Positions 11,481 to 19,291 of a stretch of 64,000 bases of DNA are shown piece by piece. The notes beneath the pieces were generated by a model that was given only the letters and a program-made list of their open reading frames with translations, made no database searches and had not been told where the DNA came from. The position numbers were made by a program, and so were the translations under genes. Each line of letters starts with the position of its first letter. The first letter of the stretch is position 1. The stretch lies in NCBI RefSeq assembly GCF_019933235.1, contig NZ_CP082945.1:8035501-8099500 (forward strand), read 5' to 3'. Origin of the DNA: Streptomyces angustmyceticus. Lineage in GTDB: Bacteria > Actinomycetota > Actinomycetes > Streptomycetales > Streptomycetaceae.

Positions 11481-12158
11481 TCAGGTCCGGGCGGAGAAGG
11501 GGCACTCCCAGTCCGCCGGCTTGCGCCGGCCCGAGTAGCGCCGGGCCTCGGAGAGCTGCTCGTACTCCACGAGGTTGGGGTTGATGTTGCCCTGCAGCTC
11601 GATGTCCTGCTTGCGGATCTTCTCCTGCAGGCGGTCCCACAGGCCCGCGGCCTTTATTCGGTCGAACTGGGCGTGGGAGTTGAAGGCGAGCATCGGGAAG
11701 GGCGGACGGCGGCCGATGCGGCTGTGTGTCTCGTGCAGTCCGATCACGAAGAAGGGGTGCCCGGCGACGCTGTACGCGAAGGCGCCGGACGCCGGATCGC
11801 GGTCGTAGCCCTCGGCCCAGGGGTGCGTGAGGCTGTCGTAGTCGTGCACGGCCTGCAGCTGCTGCCACAGCAGCGTCTCGAACTCGACCTCCGAGACGTT
11901 CAGCGGGCCCGAGAAGGTGGCCACGAAGCTGGTGAAGGGCTTGGCGGCCCAGTCCACCGCCTCCACGTACGTCTGAAGATCGGCCGCCATCAGCCGGGCC
12001 GCCTCGTCATCACCGAACCACGTGTAATGGCGATGGGTGATGCCACCCTGTCGCCATGCCGAACGGCCGGCCAAGCAGGGGAAGGCATCGCCGAGCAGGA
12101 AGCGACCGACGTCGGCGGCGGCGTCAACTTCGGTGGCGGCGGAGGCGTCAACCGTCAT
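11481..12158 (-). CDS. YqcI/YcgG family heme-dependent N-hydroxylase-like protein
   Basis: A 225-residue cytosolic protein. The start is ATG 12158, with GAAGG eight bases upstream. Family features are FPCLAGRSAWRQGGI, FVATFSGPLNVSEVEFETLLWQQLQAVHD and FFVIGLHETHSRIGRRPPFPMLAFNSHAQFDRI, and a C-terminal CPF motif. Two characterised members of this family, GntA (guanitoxin) and DcsA (D-cycloserine), are heme enzymes that N-hydroxylate guanidino groups of arginine derivatives. No other gene of those pathways is near, so this may be a stand-alone or detoxifying hydroxylase. Family assignment is good; substrate is inference only. Confidence 0.75.
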   Translation of the reverse strand: MTVDASAATEVDAAADVGRFLLGDAFPCLAGRSAWRQGGITHRHYTWFGDDEAARLMAADLQTYVEAVDWAAKPFTSFVATFSGPLNVSEVEFETLLWQQLQAVHDYDSLTHPWAEGYDRDPASGAFAYSVAGHPFFVIGLHETHSRIGRRPPFPMLAFNSHAQFDRIKAAGLWDRLQEKIRKQDIELQGNINPNLVEYEQLSEARRYSGRRKPADWECPFSART

Positions 12159-12394
12159 GTTCGTGACCTTCGGTGAGTGGGGCAATACCCCTGGTGGGGG
12201 CCCTGCAGTGGTGGGACCCTGGCAGTCAAGATCGGGCGGGGCCGGTTCGTCAAGACTCGGCCGTGTCACCCCCTTCCGACTGCCCTCACCGACGGCTCAA
12301 GCGCCGCTTTCGCTGCGTTATGTCCGAATCTGGCCGTGGCGTCGCCGCGGCGTCGGACAGCTCGCTCTCACTGCAGGGCTTCTTGTCGATCTTC

Positions 12395-12421
12395 ATCGTC
12401 TCAGACGATCTGCCGTCTGAG
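12395..12421. promoter_or_regulatory. Three interlocking inverted half-sites
   Basis: The sequence holds a perfect 15-bp palindrome, ATCGTCTCAGACGAT (12395-12409). Its right arm is shared with a second perfect 8-bp inverted repeat: CTCAGACG, six-base spacer, CGTCTGAG (12400-12421). It lies about 240 bp upstream of the YqcI-type gene and about 85 bp downstream of the H1-like gene. It could be an operator for a dimeric regulator or alternating hairpins. Confidence 0.5.
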
Positions 12422-12505
12422 CGCCGGGGTGGGTCCCGGCGGCGCCACGCCCCGCGCCGCCCGGCCCCTTCTGCGGCGAGCGACCGCTCGCCCGCGCGGC
12501 CCCGG

Positions 12506-13111
12506 TCAGGCTCGGGCGGGCGCGGCCTCCTCGGCGGCCTCCGCGGCGTCGGCCGCGCGCTCCTTGGTGCCCTCCTGGGCAGCGCCCGGGAGGGAGTAGA
12601 AGACGCTCCTGCCCTGCTTGCTGCGGTGCGCCAGGCCCTTGGCGACGAGCGAGGTCTCCAGGGTGTTGCGCACGGCGGTCTCCGGTGCCGTGTGGTCCGG
12701 ATGCTCCTGTGACAGCAGCTTCGTCAGCTCGGTCACCGTGCGCGGCTGCTGGTCGAGGAGGGCGAGCACGCGGTCGGCGCGGGTGGCGTTGCGCTGGCGG
12801 GCCTTGCCCCGGGCCGGCGTGGCCTTCCGCGCCTTCTTCGCGCTCCCCGCGGGCTTGGCCGGGGCCTTCTTTGCCGGCTTGCCCTTCGGCGCGGCGGGCT
12901 TCGCGCGCCGCGCCGCGGGCACGGTCGCCGGCTTCGCCGCCGTGGTGCCGGTCTCCGGGGGCTGCGGCGCGACGGCCCTCTTCTGGGGGCCCGTTTCGAG
13001 GTGCTGCTGGAGGTCCTCCAGCTTCGCCCGGAGCTTCTGCAGTTCGTCGATCTCCTTCGCGATGCTCTTCAGCTTGGCAGCCACCTGCACGGCGAATTCC
13101 GAGTCTGACAT
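12506..13111 (-). CDS. Histone H1-like basic protein with coiled coil and winged helix
   Basis: A 201-residue protein with three visible parts. Residues 1-42 form a heptad-rich coiled coil (LKSIAKEIDELQKLRAKLEDLQQHLE). Residues about 45-112 are a Lys/Ala/Pro-rich linker with KPAKKAPAKPAGSAKKARKA, like eukaryotic H1 tails. Residues about 113-175 resemble a winged helix-turn-helix (RADRVLALLDQQPRTVTELTKLLSQ then a wing ending RSVFYSL). It ends in an Ala/Glu tail. The make-up suggests a nucleoid-associated or chromatin-like regulator that oligomerises through the coiled coil. I do not know a characterised homologue. Start ATG 13111. Confidence 0.75.
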   Translation of the reverse strand: MSDSEFAVQVAAKLKSIAKEIDELQKLRAKLEDLQQHLETGPQKRAVAPQPPETGTTAAKPATVPAARRAKPAAPKGKPAKKAPAKPAGSAKKARKATPARGKARQRNATRADRVLALLDQQPRTVTELTKLLSQEHPDHTAPETAVRNTLETSLVAKGLAHRSKQGRSVFYSLPGAAQEGTKERAADAAEAAEEAAPARA

Positions 13112-13747
13112 GAAAAAGCCTGCTCTCTCTTGCCTGATCGATCTGCGGTTGGCTGGATGTTACTCATCTCGCCCCGCAATTAACCCGGTACCGCTCTCTT
13201 TCATCGCCGCGCACGGCGCTCCGGCGGTCGGCTCCACGGCCGAACATTCCCACCGTCATGGGGTGTTCGGATGCTGCCCAACCCTTCTGTCGCAGCCAAG
13301 AAAAGGGACTTGAATGAGCCATACGAGCCGTGAATACGCTCCCACGCACGGTCAACGCGGGTACGGAACTCCGTCCGGTTGTCACTCCTTTGAGTCCTTC
13401 CGTCGGTGGCGCGGTTCGCCGGCGTCTCGTGCGGAAATGTGAGGTTGTTCGGTGGGGGCGGGCCGGTGCGCATGACGGCCTGTCACCCCATCCCGATCCG
13501 CCGCTCGGTGATCCCCGAAGGCGGGCGTGGCGGACATCCCCGGACACCTCCCACCCTATGCGTCACTTCGGTGACTTGAGTAGGCAACCTTTTCGTGGTG
13601 CGACTCCTCCTACATAAGGCGCAGGTGTGCTCATGTACGCATATCTGCGTGCACACTCCCGCACGCCATGAGTCATGCACGGCCTGAACATGGCGAACGT
13701 CAATCTGTGCCGCCCAGGCGGCACTTGGGACACGAGAGGTCTGCTGA
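13112..13747. other. Long intergenic region with small hairpins
   Basis: These 636 bases lie between the divergent H1-like and LAxTG genes. No convincing gene is present. Small structures are seen: GTCAC-TTCG-GTGAC at 13562-13575, and a longer stem at 13625-13656 in which GTGTGC and ACGCA pair with TGCGT and GCACAC around a TATC loop and a 6-nt bulge. The latter is about 90 bp upstream of the LAxTG start and could be a leader hairpin. Confidence 0.45.
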
Positions 13748-14701
13748 ATGAACATTCGCCGCACGCTGACGGCCGCCGCAGCGGCTGCCGTGATAGCGCC
13801 TGCCGCCGTACTGGCCGGTCCCACCGCCGCGTTCGCGACGGAGGCGGTGCCCAAGGCCGGCCCCCGCACGCCCGCCTCTCCCGGCTCCGCCGATGCCGCG
13901 ACTCCGGCGGAGCGGTTAGCGGGGACCACCGGCGCGGGTGGTGCCACCGGCAGGGGCAAGGACGCCGGTGATTCCGATGGCGCGGGTCAGTCCTGTGCGT
14001 TCGAGTCCGACCAGTTGCAAGCGGCCGTCCACGGGCTGCCGCGCCGGCTGGTCGCGGGCGGTGCCTGGACCCCCTTCTCCATGACGCTCACCAACACCAC
14101 CGGCAAGCCCCTGGAGGAGGTCCAGCCCTTCCTGCTGGTGTCCTCCGCCGAAGATGTCGACCGGCCGTACTGGGAGCTGGAGACCGAGTACCGCGACGCC
14201 AGGACGGGGCGGTGGAAGACCTTCCACGACGCGGCGCCCGAAGACCTGTTCGGCTTCTTCGCCATCGGTCCGCGCAGCACCCTCACGCTCCAACTGCGCA
14301 CCCGCGCGGTCAAGGACGCCAAGCCCGGCGCCGGGTACGCGCTCGCCGCCGGCGACTACCGCAACCGCGACGGCTCCTGCGGTTCGGCCAAGGAAGCCTG
14401 GTACGACGTCACCCTCCTCCCCGCGGGCACGAAGCCGACGCAGCCCCCGGCCGACAAGCCGGGAGGCACGGCCGAGCCCGGTAAGGGCGCCGCGTCCGGT
14501 GGCGGTACGGGTGGTTCCGGCTCCACCGGTGGCCTCAGCCCGCAGGGCGGCGCCGAGCTCGCCGCGACCGGCTCCTCGTCCGCGACCCCGGCGGTCGCGC
14601 TCGCCGGCGGAGCCGCGATGGCGGTCGGCGCGGGCGCGGTCATCGGCGTCCGCCGCCGGAAGGGCGCGGCCGGTCCGGGCGCCGCGGACCTCCCCGCGTA
14701 A
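13748..14701 (+). CDS. LAxTG-anchored cell-wall surface protein
   Basis: A 317-residue surface protein. The N-terminal signal peptide (NIRRTLTAAAAAAVIAPAAVLAGPTAAFA) is followed by a disordered Gly/Ala/Pro stretch. A beta-rich domain spans about residues 82-225 (WTPFSMTLTNTTGKPLEEVQPFLLV, YWELETEYRDARTGRWKTFHD). After a Pro/Gly-rich wall-spanning linker comes the sorting signal: LAATG at 271-275, a hydrophobic helix and RRRKG. LAxTG is the motif used by class E sortases of Streptomyces. The ectodomain resembles the next gene product. Start ATG 13748 with GAGAGG upstream. Function unknown, likely structural or adhesive. Confidence 0.88.
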   Translation: MNIRRTLTAAAAAAVIAPAAVLAGPTAAFATEAVPKAGPRTPASPGSADAATPAERLAGTTGAGGATGRGKDAGDSDGAGQSCAFESDQLQAAVHGLPRRLVAGGAWTPFSMTLTNTTGKPLEEVQPFLLVSSAEDVDRPYWELETEYRDARTGRWKTFHDAAPEDLFGFFAIGPRSTLTLQLRTRAVKDAKPGAGYALAAGDYRNRDGSCGSAKEAWYDVTLLPAGTKPTQPPADKPGGTAEPGKGAASGGGTGGSGSTGGLSPQGGAELAATGSSSATPAVALAGGAAMAVGAGAVIGVRRRKGAAGPGAADLPA

Positions 14702-14712
14702 ACCCGCCGGTC

Positions 14713-14757
14713 CTCCCAGAACCCGTTCTCCCAGAACCCGTTCTCCATGAACCTGTC
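14713..14757. repeat. 15-bp tandem repeat between the paralogue pair
   Basis: Two exact copies of CTCCCAGAACCCGTT (14713-14727, 14728-14742) and a degenerate third copy lie directly after the LAxTG gene and before its secreted paralogue. Likely replication slippage in a duplicated region. Confidence 0.75.
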
Positions 14758-14839
14758 GACCCAAGGACCCACGGCCTCGGAACCCCATGACATGGGCAAC
14801 ACGGCTCAAAGGGTCCGACGACCCAGGAAAGAGATCTTC

Positions 14840-15433
14840 ATGAAGCTGCGCCGCGCCCTGTCGGCCACGGCCGCGACGGCCGCCCTGCTCCCCGTGGTGA
14901 TGACCGCCGCCCCCGCCGCCCAGGCGGCCCCCGCCGCGGAACTCCCGAAGTGCTCCGACCTCGACACCGGGGAGCAGCACCACACCTTGGTGGGCCGCTC
15001 GTTCGGCATACCCAAGTCGATCACCCTCGGCACGCACTGGACGACCTACACCGCCACGCTCACCAACGCCTCGGCGAAGGAGCTGAAGTCGTTCGTACTC
15101 AGCGCCAAGCTGGGCAGTTATGTCTACAACGAGGGCGAGCGCGACCTGAGCCCGTACGGCGACCTGCAGTACTGGGACACCTCGCAGCGCGCCTGGAAGA
15201 CGCTGCGCCAGGCCGACGGAAAGGCCGGCGGCATCCTTCCCGGTCCGAAGACGCTGAAGCCCCGTGAGTCCGTCCACGCGCAGCTGCGGTTCAGGGTGAG
15301 CAAGGACCTGCCCCTGGACCACGCGTACGACGCGTTCACCGGCCTCACCGGCAGCTTCACCGACCGCTACCGCGACACGGACTGCACGGCCGGCGTCGAC
15401 GAGGTCGGCGGCTTCTACCCCCGCAAGGGCTGA
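14840..15433 (+). CDS. Secreted paralogue of the LAxTG protein ectodomain
   Basis: A 197-residue exported protein starting at ATG 14840 with AGGAAAGAG upstream. The signal peptide (KLRRALSATAATAALLPVVMTAAPAAQAA) is followed by one beta-rich domain. Its order of motifs mirrors the preceding gene product: WTTYTATLTNASAKELKSFVLSAKL, LQYWDTSQRAWKTLRQ, and a C-terminal RYRDTDCTAG that matches the YRNRDGSCGS segment. It has no linker, LAxTG or membrane tail, so it should be released. The pair looks like a tandem duplication in which one copy kept and one lost the wall anchor. Function unknown. Confidence 0.82.
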   Translation: MKLRRALSATAATAALLPVVMTAAPAAQAAPAAELPKCSDLDTGEQHHTLVGRSFGIPKSITLGTHWTTYTATLTNASAKELKSFVLSAKLGSYVYNEGERDLSPYGDLQYWDTSQRAWKTLRQADGKAGGILPGPKTLKPRESVHAQLRFRVSKDLPLDHAYDAFTGLTGSFTDRYRDTDCTAGVDEVGGFYPRKG

Positions 15434-15440
15434 CGCCCAC

Positions 15441-15477
15441 GGGGCTGCCGCCGTCGCGGCCCGACGGCGGCAGCCCC
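15441..15477 (+). terminator. Intrinsic terminator after the surface protein pair
   Basis: A perfect 16-bp stem (GGGGCTGCCGCCGTCG and its complement at 15462-15477) with a 5-nt loop starts 7 bp after the stop codon. Confidence 0.88.
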
Positions 15478-15620
15478 CGCCCCCGGACAGGTGCCTCGGC
15501 GAGACCCCCGGATGGCCCAGCATCACATGCCGCCCACCGCCACCGGCTGTAGGACGGAACCCGTACGACACAAGCGGCAGGACACCATCCACGGGTGCGG
15601 CGACGGGAGGAGGGCCGGCG

Positions 15621-15830
15621 GTGAACGTCGTCGTCGATCTCAATCGATGTCAGGGCTATGCGCAGTGTGCCTTCCTCGCTCCCCGCGTGTTCACCCTGCA
15701 CGGCGAGGAGGCCCTGCTGTACACCCCGGCCGTCCCGGAGGAGCAGCAGGACGCCGTGCTCCGGGCCGCCGCGGCGTGCCCGGTGCAGGCGATTCTCGTG
15801 GGCGAGGAGGCGGGCGCCGATGCGGGGTGA
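15621..15830 (+). CDS. [3Fe-4S]-type ferredoxin
   Basis: A 69-residue ferredoxin. The cluster ligands are C10 and C16 of CQGYAQC and C53 of ACPVQAI; the middle residue of the first motif is not Cys, giving the three-cysteine pattern typical of P450 partners in Streptomyces. The GTG start at 15621 follows GGAGG. It overlaps the reductase gene by 11 bp, and a P450 follows, so electrons likely pass NAD(P)H to reductase to this ferredoxin to P450. Confidence 0.92.
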   Translation: MNVVVDLNRCQGYAQCAFLAPRVFTLHGEEALLYTPAVPEEQQDAVLRAAAACPVQAILVGEEAGADAG

Positions 15831-17184
15831 ACCGCGCGACGGCCGCATCGTCGTCGTCGGTGCGTCGCTCGCGGGGCTGCGGGCCGCCGAGACGCTGCGC
15901 GACGAAGGGTTCGCCGGCTCGCTGACGCTCATCGGGGAGGAACCGCATCCCCCGTACGACAGACCGCCGTTGTCCAAGCAGGTGCTGCTCGGAAAGGCAC
16001 CGGCCGACCGGACGGGGCTGCCGCGGCGGCGCCCCGTGGACGCCGAGTGGAGACTCGGGGTGCGCGCCACGGGGCTCGATCCGGTCGGGAAGGAGGTGCT
16101 CCTCGCCGACGGCGGGAAGGTCCCCTTCGACCGGCTGCTGATCGCCACCGGCACCCGCGCCCGGCCCTGGCCGAAGCCGGCCGAGGCCGCCCTGGACGGG
16201 GTGTTCACCCTGCGCACCAGCGAGGACGCCGGCCGGCTTGCGGAGCGCCTCGACGCCGGGCCGGGCCGGGTCCTGGTCATCGGCGCCGGCTTCACCGGCT
16301 CGGAGATCGCTTCCGCCTGCCGGGAGCGGGGCCTCGCGGTGACCGTCGCGGAGCGGGGCCCGGCGCCCCTGGTCGGTGCGCTCGGCGGCACGCTGGGGGC
16401 CCTCGCCGCGAAACTGCAGCGCGCGCACGGCGTCGATCTGCGCTGCGGGGTGACGGTCACCGCGCTGGAGGGCGACGGCCGGCTCACCGGCGCGCAGTTC
16501 TCCGACGGCACCCGCATCGACGCCGATGTCGCCGTGGTGGCCCTCGGCGCCGTCCGCAACACCGAGTGGCTGGCCGAGTCCGGACTCGCCGCCGGCCCGC
16601 GGGGAGTGACCTGTGACGCGGGCTGCCGCGCCTTCGACATGTACGGGATCGTCACCGACGACATCTTCGCCGCCGGCGACGTGGCCCGGTTCCCGCACCC
16701 GCTCTTCGAGTACCAGCTGCTTTCCCTGGAGCACTGGGGCAACGCGGTCGCCCAGGCCGAGGTCGCGGCCCACAACATGGTCAATCCGGGACCGCGCCGG
16801 CGCCCGCATCTGACGGTTCCGGCGTTCTGGTCCGGCCAGTTCGGCCTCAACATCAAGTCGGTCGGCGTCCCCACCTTCTCCGACCAGGTCGTCATCGCGC
16901 AGGGGTCGCTCAAGGACGCCCGGCTGGTGGCCGTCTACGGATACCGGGGGCGGGTCACGGCGGCGGTGAGCGTGAACCAGGCCAAGGCACTGGAGTACTA
17001 CCAGCGGCTGATCGAGACGGCGGCGCCGTTTCCCCCCGCCCAGGGGGCCGCCGACCAGATCGAGTCCCCGGAGCCCGTCCCCTCCGACGTACCGGATCCG
17101 AAGATGCTGTCGCACGGTCCGACCGTCGCGCTCACCGGCCATCTGCCGGACCGGCGCCTGACCCTGGTGCAACCGGCCCGCTGA
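15820..17184 (+). CDS. FAD-dependent ferredoxin reductase
   Basis: A 454-residue pyridine-nucleotide disulfide-oxidoreductase fold protein of the putidaredoxin-reductase type. The FAD Rossmann motif is VVVGASLAGLRAAETLR at the N-terminus, with PPYDRPPLSKQ of the FAD site next. The NAD(P) motif is VLVIGAGFTGSEIASACRERG, and the second FAD-binding motif is IFAAGDVARF. The ATG start at 15820 lies inside the ferredoxin gene, giving translational coupling. It is somewhat longer than usual, with a C-terminal extension of about 40 residues. It should reduce the adjacent ferredoxin for the P450. Confidence 0.92.
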   Translation: MRGEPRDGRIVVVGASLAGLRAAETLRDEGFAGSLTLIGEEPHPPYDRPPLSKQVLLGKAPADRTGLPRRRPVDAEWRLGVRATGLDPVGKEVLLADGGKVPFDRLLIATGTRARPWPKPAEAALDGVFTLRTSEDAGRLAERLDAGPGRVLVIGAGFTGSEIASACRERGLAVTVAERGPAPLVGALGGTLGALAAKLQRAHGVDLRCGVTVTALEGDGRLTGAQFSDGTRIDADVAVVALGAVRNTEWLAESGLAAGPRGVTCDAGCRAFDMYGIVTDDIFAAGDVARFPHPLFEYQLLSLEHWGNAVAQAEVAAHNMVNPGPRRRPHLTVPAFWSGQFGLNIKSVGVPTFSDQVVIAQGSLKDARLVAVYGYRGRVTAAVSVNQAKALEYYQRLIETAAPFPPAQGAADQIESPEPVPSDVPDPKMLSHGPTVALTGHLPDRRLTLVQPAR

Positions 17185-17219
17185 GACCGCCACTCCATAG
17201 CGATGAGGAGCCCCCGCGC

Positions 17220-18452
17220 ATGGCTGCGGACACCCTGTTCCACCGGATCACCGACTACGCCCACCGCGCCGACCCCTACCCCCTCTACGCCGAACTCCGC
17301 GAGGAAGGGGTGGTGCGGCAGGAGGACGGCAGCTACCTGGTCGGGACCTATCACGAGATCGAGGCCCTGCTGCACGATCCGCGCATCAGCTCGGACCGCC
17401 GCAAGCGCACCGTCCCGGACGAGACCGCCCTCGCCGAACAGGGGCTCCCGCCGGCCTTCATCGGACTCGACGACCCCGAACACCACCGGCTGCGAAGCCT
17501 GACGATGCGCTCCTTCGGTCCGCCCCACACGCCGGACCGGATCTCCGGCATGCACGACGAGATCACCCGCATCGTCAAGGACCTCCTCGGCACCTTCCCC
17601 GGCAAGGAACGCCTCGACGTCGTCGACGACTTCGCCTACCCGCTGCCCGTCACGGTGATCTGCCGTCTCCTGGGCGTGCCGATCGAGGACGAACCACGCT
17701 TCCGTGCCTGGTCGGACGACATCGTCGCGGGCATCGACCCCACCCCGGGGGAGGACCCCGAAGCGCGCCCGCGAGCCGCCGTCGAGGCCCGGAAGGAGAT
17801 GGGCCTGTACCTCGGGGAACTCGCCGAGAAGCGCCGGGCCCACCCGTCGGACGACATGCTCTCCGCGTTCGTCGGCGACGGCTCCGGCGGGCAGCTGACG
17901 CCGCTCGAAATCATGACCACGTCCGTGCTGCTGCTCATCGCCGGCCACGAGACCACCGTCAACCTGATCACCAACGGGGTCCTCACCCTGCTGCGCCACC
18001 CCGAAGAGCTGGCACGCCTGCGCAGCGACCCCGCCCTGATGCCCAGGGCGGTGGAGGAGCTGCTGCGCTACGAGCCGCCCGTCCACATGCTCCCGCAGCG
18101 CACGCCGTTGGCCGACATCGAGGTCGCGGGCGTCACCGTCCCCAAGGGCGCGCCCCTCATCCTGATGCTCGCGTCCGGCAACCGCGACCCCCGCAGGTTC
18201 CGCGACCCCGACCGCTTCGACCCGGCCCGCGAGGACAACCAGCACCTCGGCTTCGGCAGCGGCATCCACAGCTGTTTCGGCGCTCCCCTCGCCCGCCTGG
18301 AGGCGCAGATCGCCCTCCACGGACTTCTCCAGCACCTCGACGCCCCCCGCCTGCTGGAGGACCCGCCCCCTTACCGCCGCAGTCCCGTGCTGCGCGGCCC
18401 CCGCCACCTGCTCATCGAGGACGGGCGGTCCGGCGGGCGAGAGCGGCGGTAG
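17220..18452 (+). CDS. Cytochrome P450 (operonic with its redox partners)
   Basis: A 410-residue soluble bacterial P450. Visible motifs are the I-helix AGHETT at 241-246, ExxR as E280-R283 (EELLR), and the heme loop FGSGIHSCFG with ligand C352. It starts at ATG 17220 with AGGAG upstream, 35 bp after the reductase. The operon supplies its own redox chain, so the enzyme should be self-sufficient in electrons. Sequence style is that of the CYP105/107-like clans, which hydroxylate secondary metabolites or xenobiotics. The substrate is not indicated by neighbours. Confidence 0.93.
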   Translation: MAADTLFHRITDYAHRADPYPLYAELREEGVVRQEDGSYLVGTYHEIEALLHDPRISSDRRKRTVPDETALAEQGLPPAFIGLDDPEHHRLRSLTMRSFGPPHTPDRISGMHDEITRIVKDLLGTFPGKERLDVVDDFAYPLPVTVICRLLGVPIEDEPRFRAWSDDIVAGIDPTPGEDPEARPRAAVEARKEMGLYLGELAEKRRAHPSDDMLSAFVGDGSGGQLTPLEIMTTSVLLLIAGHETTVNLITNGVLTLLRHPEELARLRSDPALMPRAVEELLRYEPPVHMLPQRTPLADIEVAGVTVPKGAPLILMLASGNRDPRRFRDPDRFDPAREDNQHLGFGSGIHSCFGAPLARLEAQIALHGLLQHLDAPRLLEDPPPYRRSPVLRGPRHLLIEDGRSGGRERR

Positions 18453-18583
18453 CGCGGGTTCTCACCGGTGCCCCGTCCGTTCGCCCCCGGCGGCCGGGCC
18501 GTCGGGAAAATGCCTGGCCCGTCGACGGAGTCGGTTGCGATCATGGGGAGTTCGTCTGCCCCGCCTGTCGTGAGGATGCCCTG

Positions 18584-19243
18584 ATGGTGCCTGCTGTTCC
18601 CGCCGGTCCCGCGGATCCGACCGTGTTGCATCCGATGCCCGAGCAGCCGCGGGTGGTGCTGTTGAAGCCGTTGGTGACCTCGCCGCTGATCGAGGTGGGG
18701 GAGTTCACCTACTACGACGACCCGGACGATCCGACGGCGTTCGAGACCCGCAATGTGCTGTACCACTACGGGCCGGAGAAGCTGGTCATCGGGAAGTTCT
18801 GTGCGCTGGGGGAGGGGGTGCGGTTCGTGATGAACGGGGCCAACCACCGGATGGACGGGCCCTCGACGTTCCCCTTCCCGATCATGGGCGGTTCCTGGGC
18901 CGCGCACTTCGACCTGATCACCGGGCTGCCCGGCCGGGGCGACACCGTGGTGGGCAACGATGTCTGGTTCGGCTACCGGGCCATGGTGATGCCCGGTGTC
19001 CGGATCGGCCATGGCGCGGTCATCGCGTCCGGCTCCGTCGTCGTCGACGACGTTCCGGACTACGGGGTCGTCGGCGGCAACCCCGCCCGCCTGATCCGCC
19101 GTCGCTTCGACGACGCGGACATCGCCCGGCTGCTGGAAGTGGCCTGGTGGGACTGGCCGCTCGACCACCTCACCGCACACCTTCCGGCGGTCATGTCCGG
19201 CAGCGTCGACGCGTTGGAGGCGGCCCGCCCCGGGGAGCGGTGA
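18584..19243 (+). CDS. Vat/CatB-type hexapeptide O-acetyltransferase
   Basis: A 219-residue left-handed beta-helix acyltransferase of the xenobiotic acetyltransferase group. Landmarks are LVIGKFCALGEGVRFVMNGANHRMDG (the catalytic His is in the NxxNH region), TVVGNDVWFGYRAMVMPGVRIGHGAVIASGSVVVDDVPDYGVVGGNPARLIRRRF, and WWDWPLD near the end. Relatives inactivate streptogramin A or chloramphenicol with acetyl-CoA, but many genomic copies act on sugars. The start ATG is 18584. Which acceptor it uses cannot be told. Confidence 0.88.
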   Translation: MVPAVPAGPADPTVLHPMPEQPRVVLLKPLVTSPLIEVGEFTYYDDPDDPTAFETRNVLYHYGPEKLVIGKFCALGEGVRFVMNGANHRMDGPSTFPFPIMGGSWAAHFDLITGLPGRGDTVVGNDVWFGYRAMVMPGVRIGHGAVIASGSVVVDDVPDYGVVGGNPARLIRRRFDDADIARLLEVAWWDWPLDHLTAHLPAVMSGSVDALEAARPGER

Positions 19244-19291
19244 CCGCGTCGCGGGGCGGGCCGGGCGGTCCGCGGGCGTGCCCGGCCGGGT

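Noticed and set aside
13916..15643. 575-residue minus-strand frame across the surface protein pair
   Set aside because: Antisense to two genes with signal peptides and a sorting motif; no domain or start signal.
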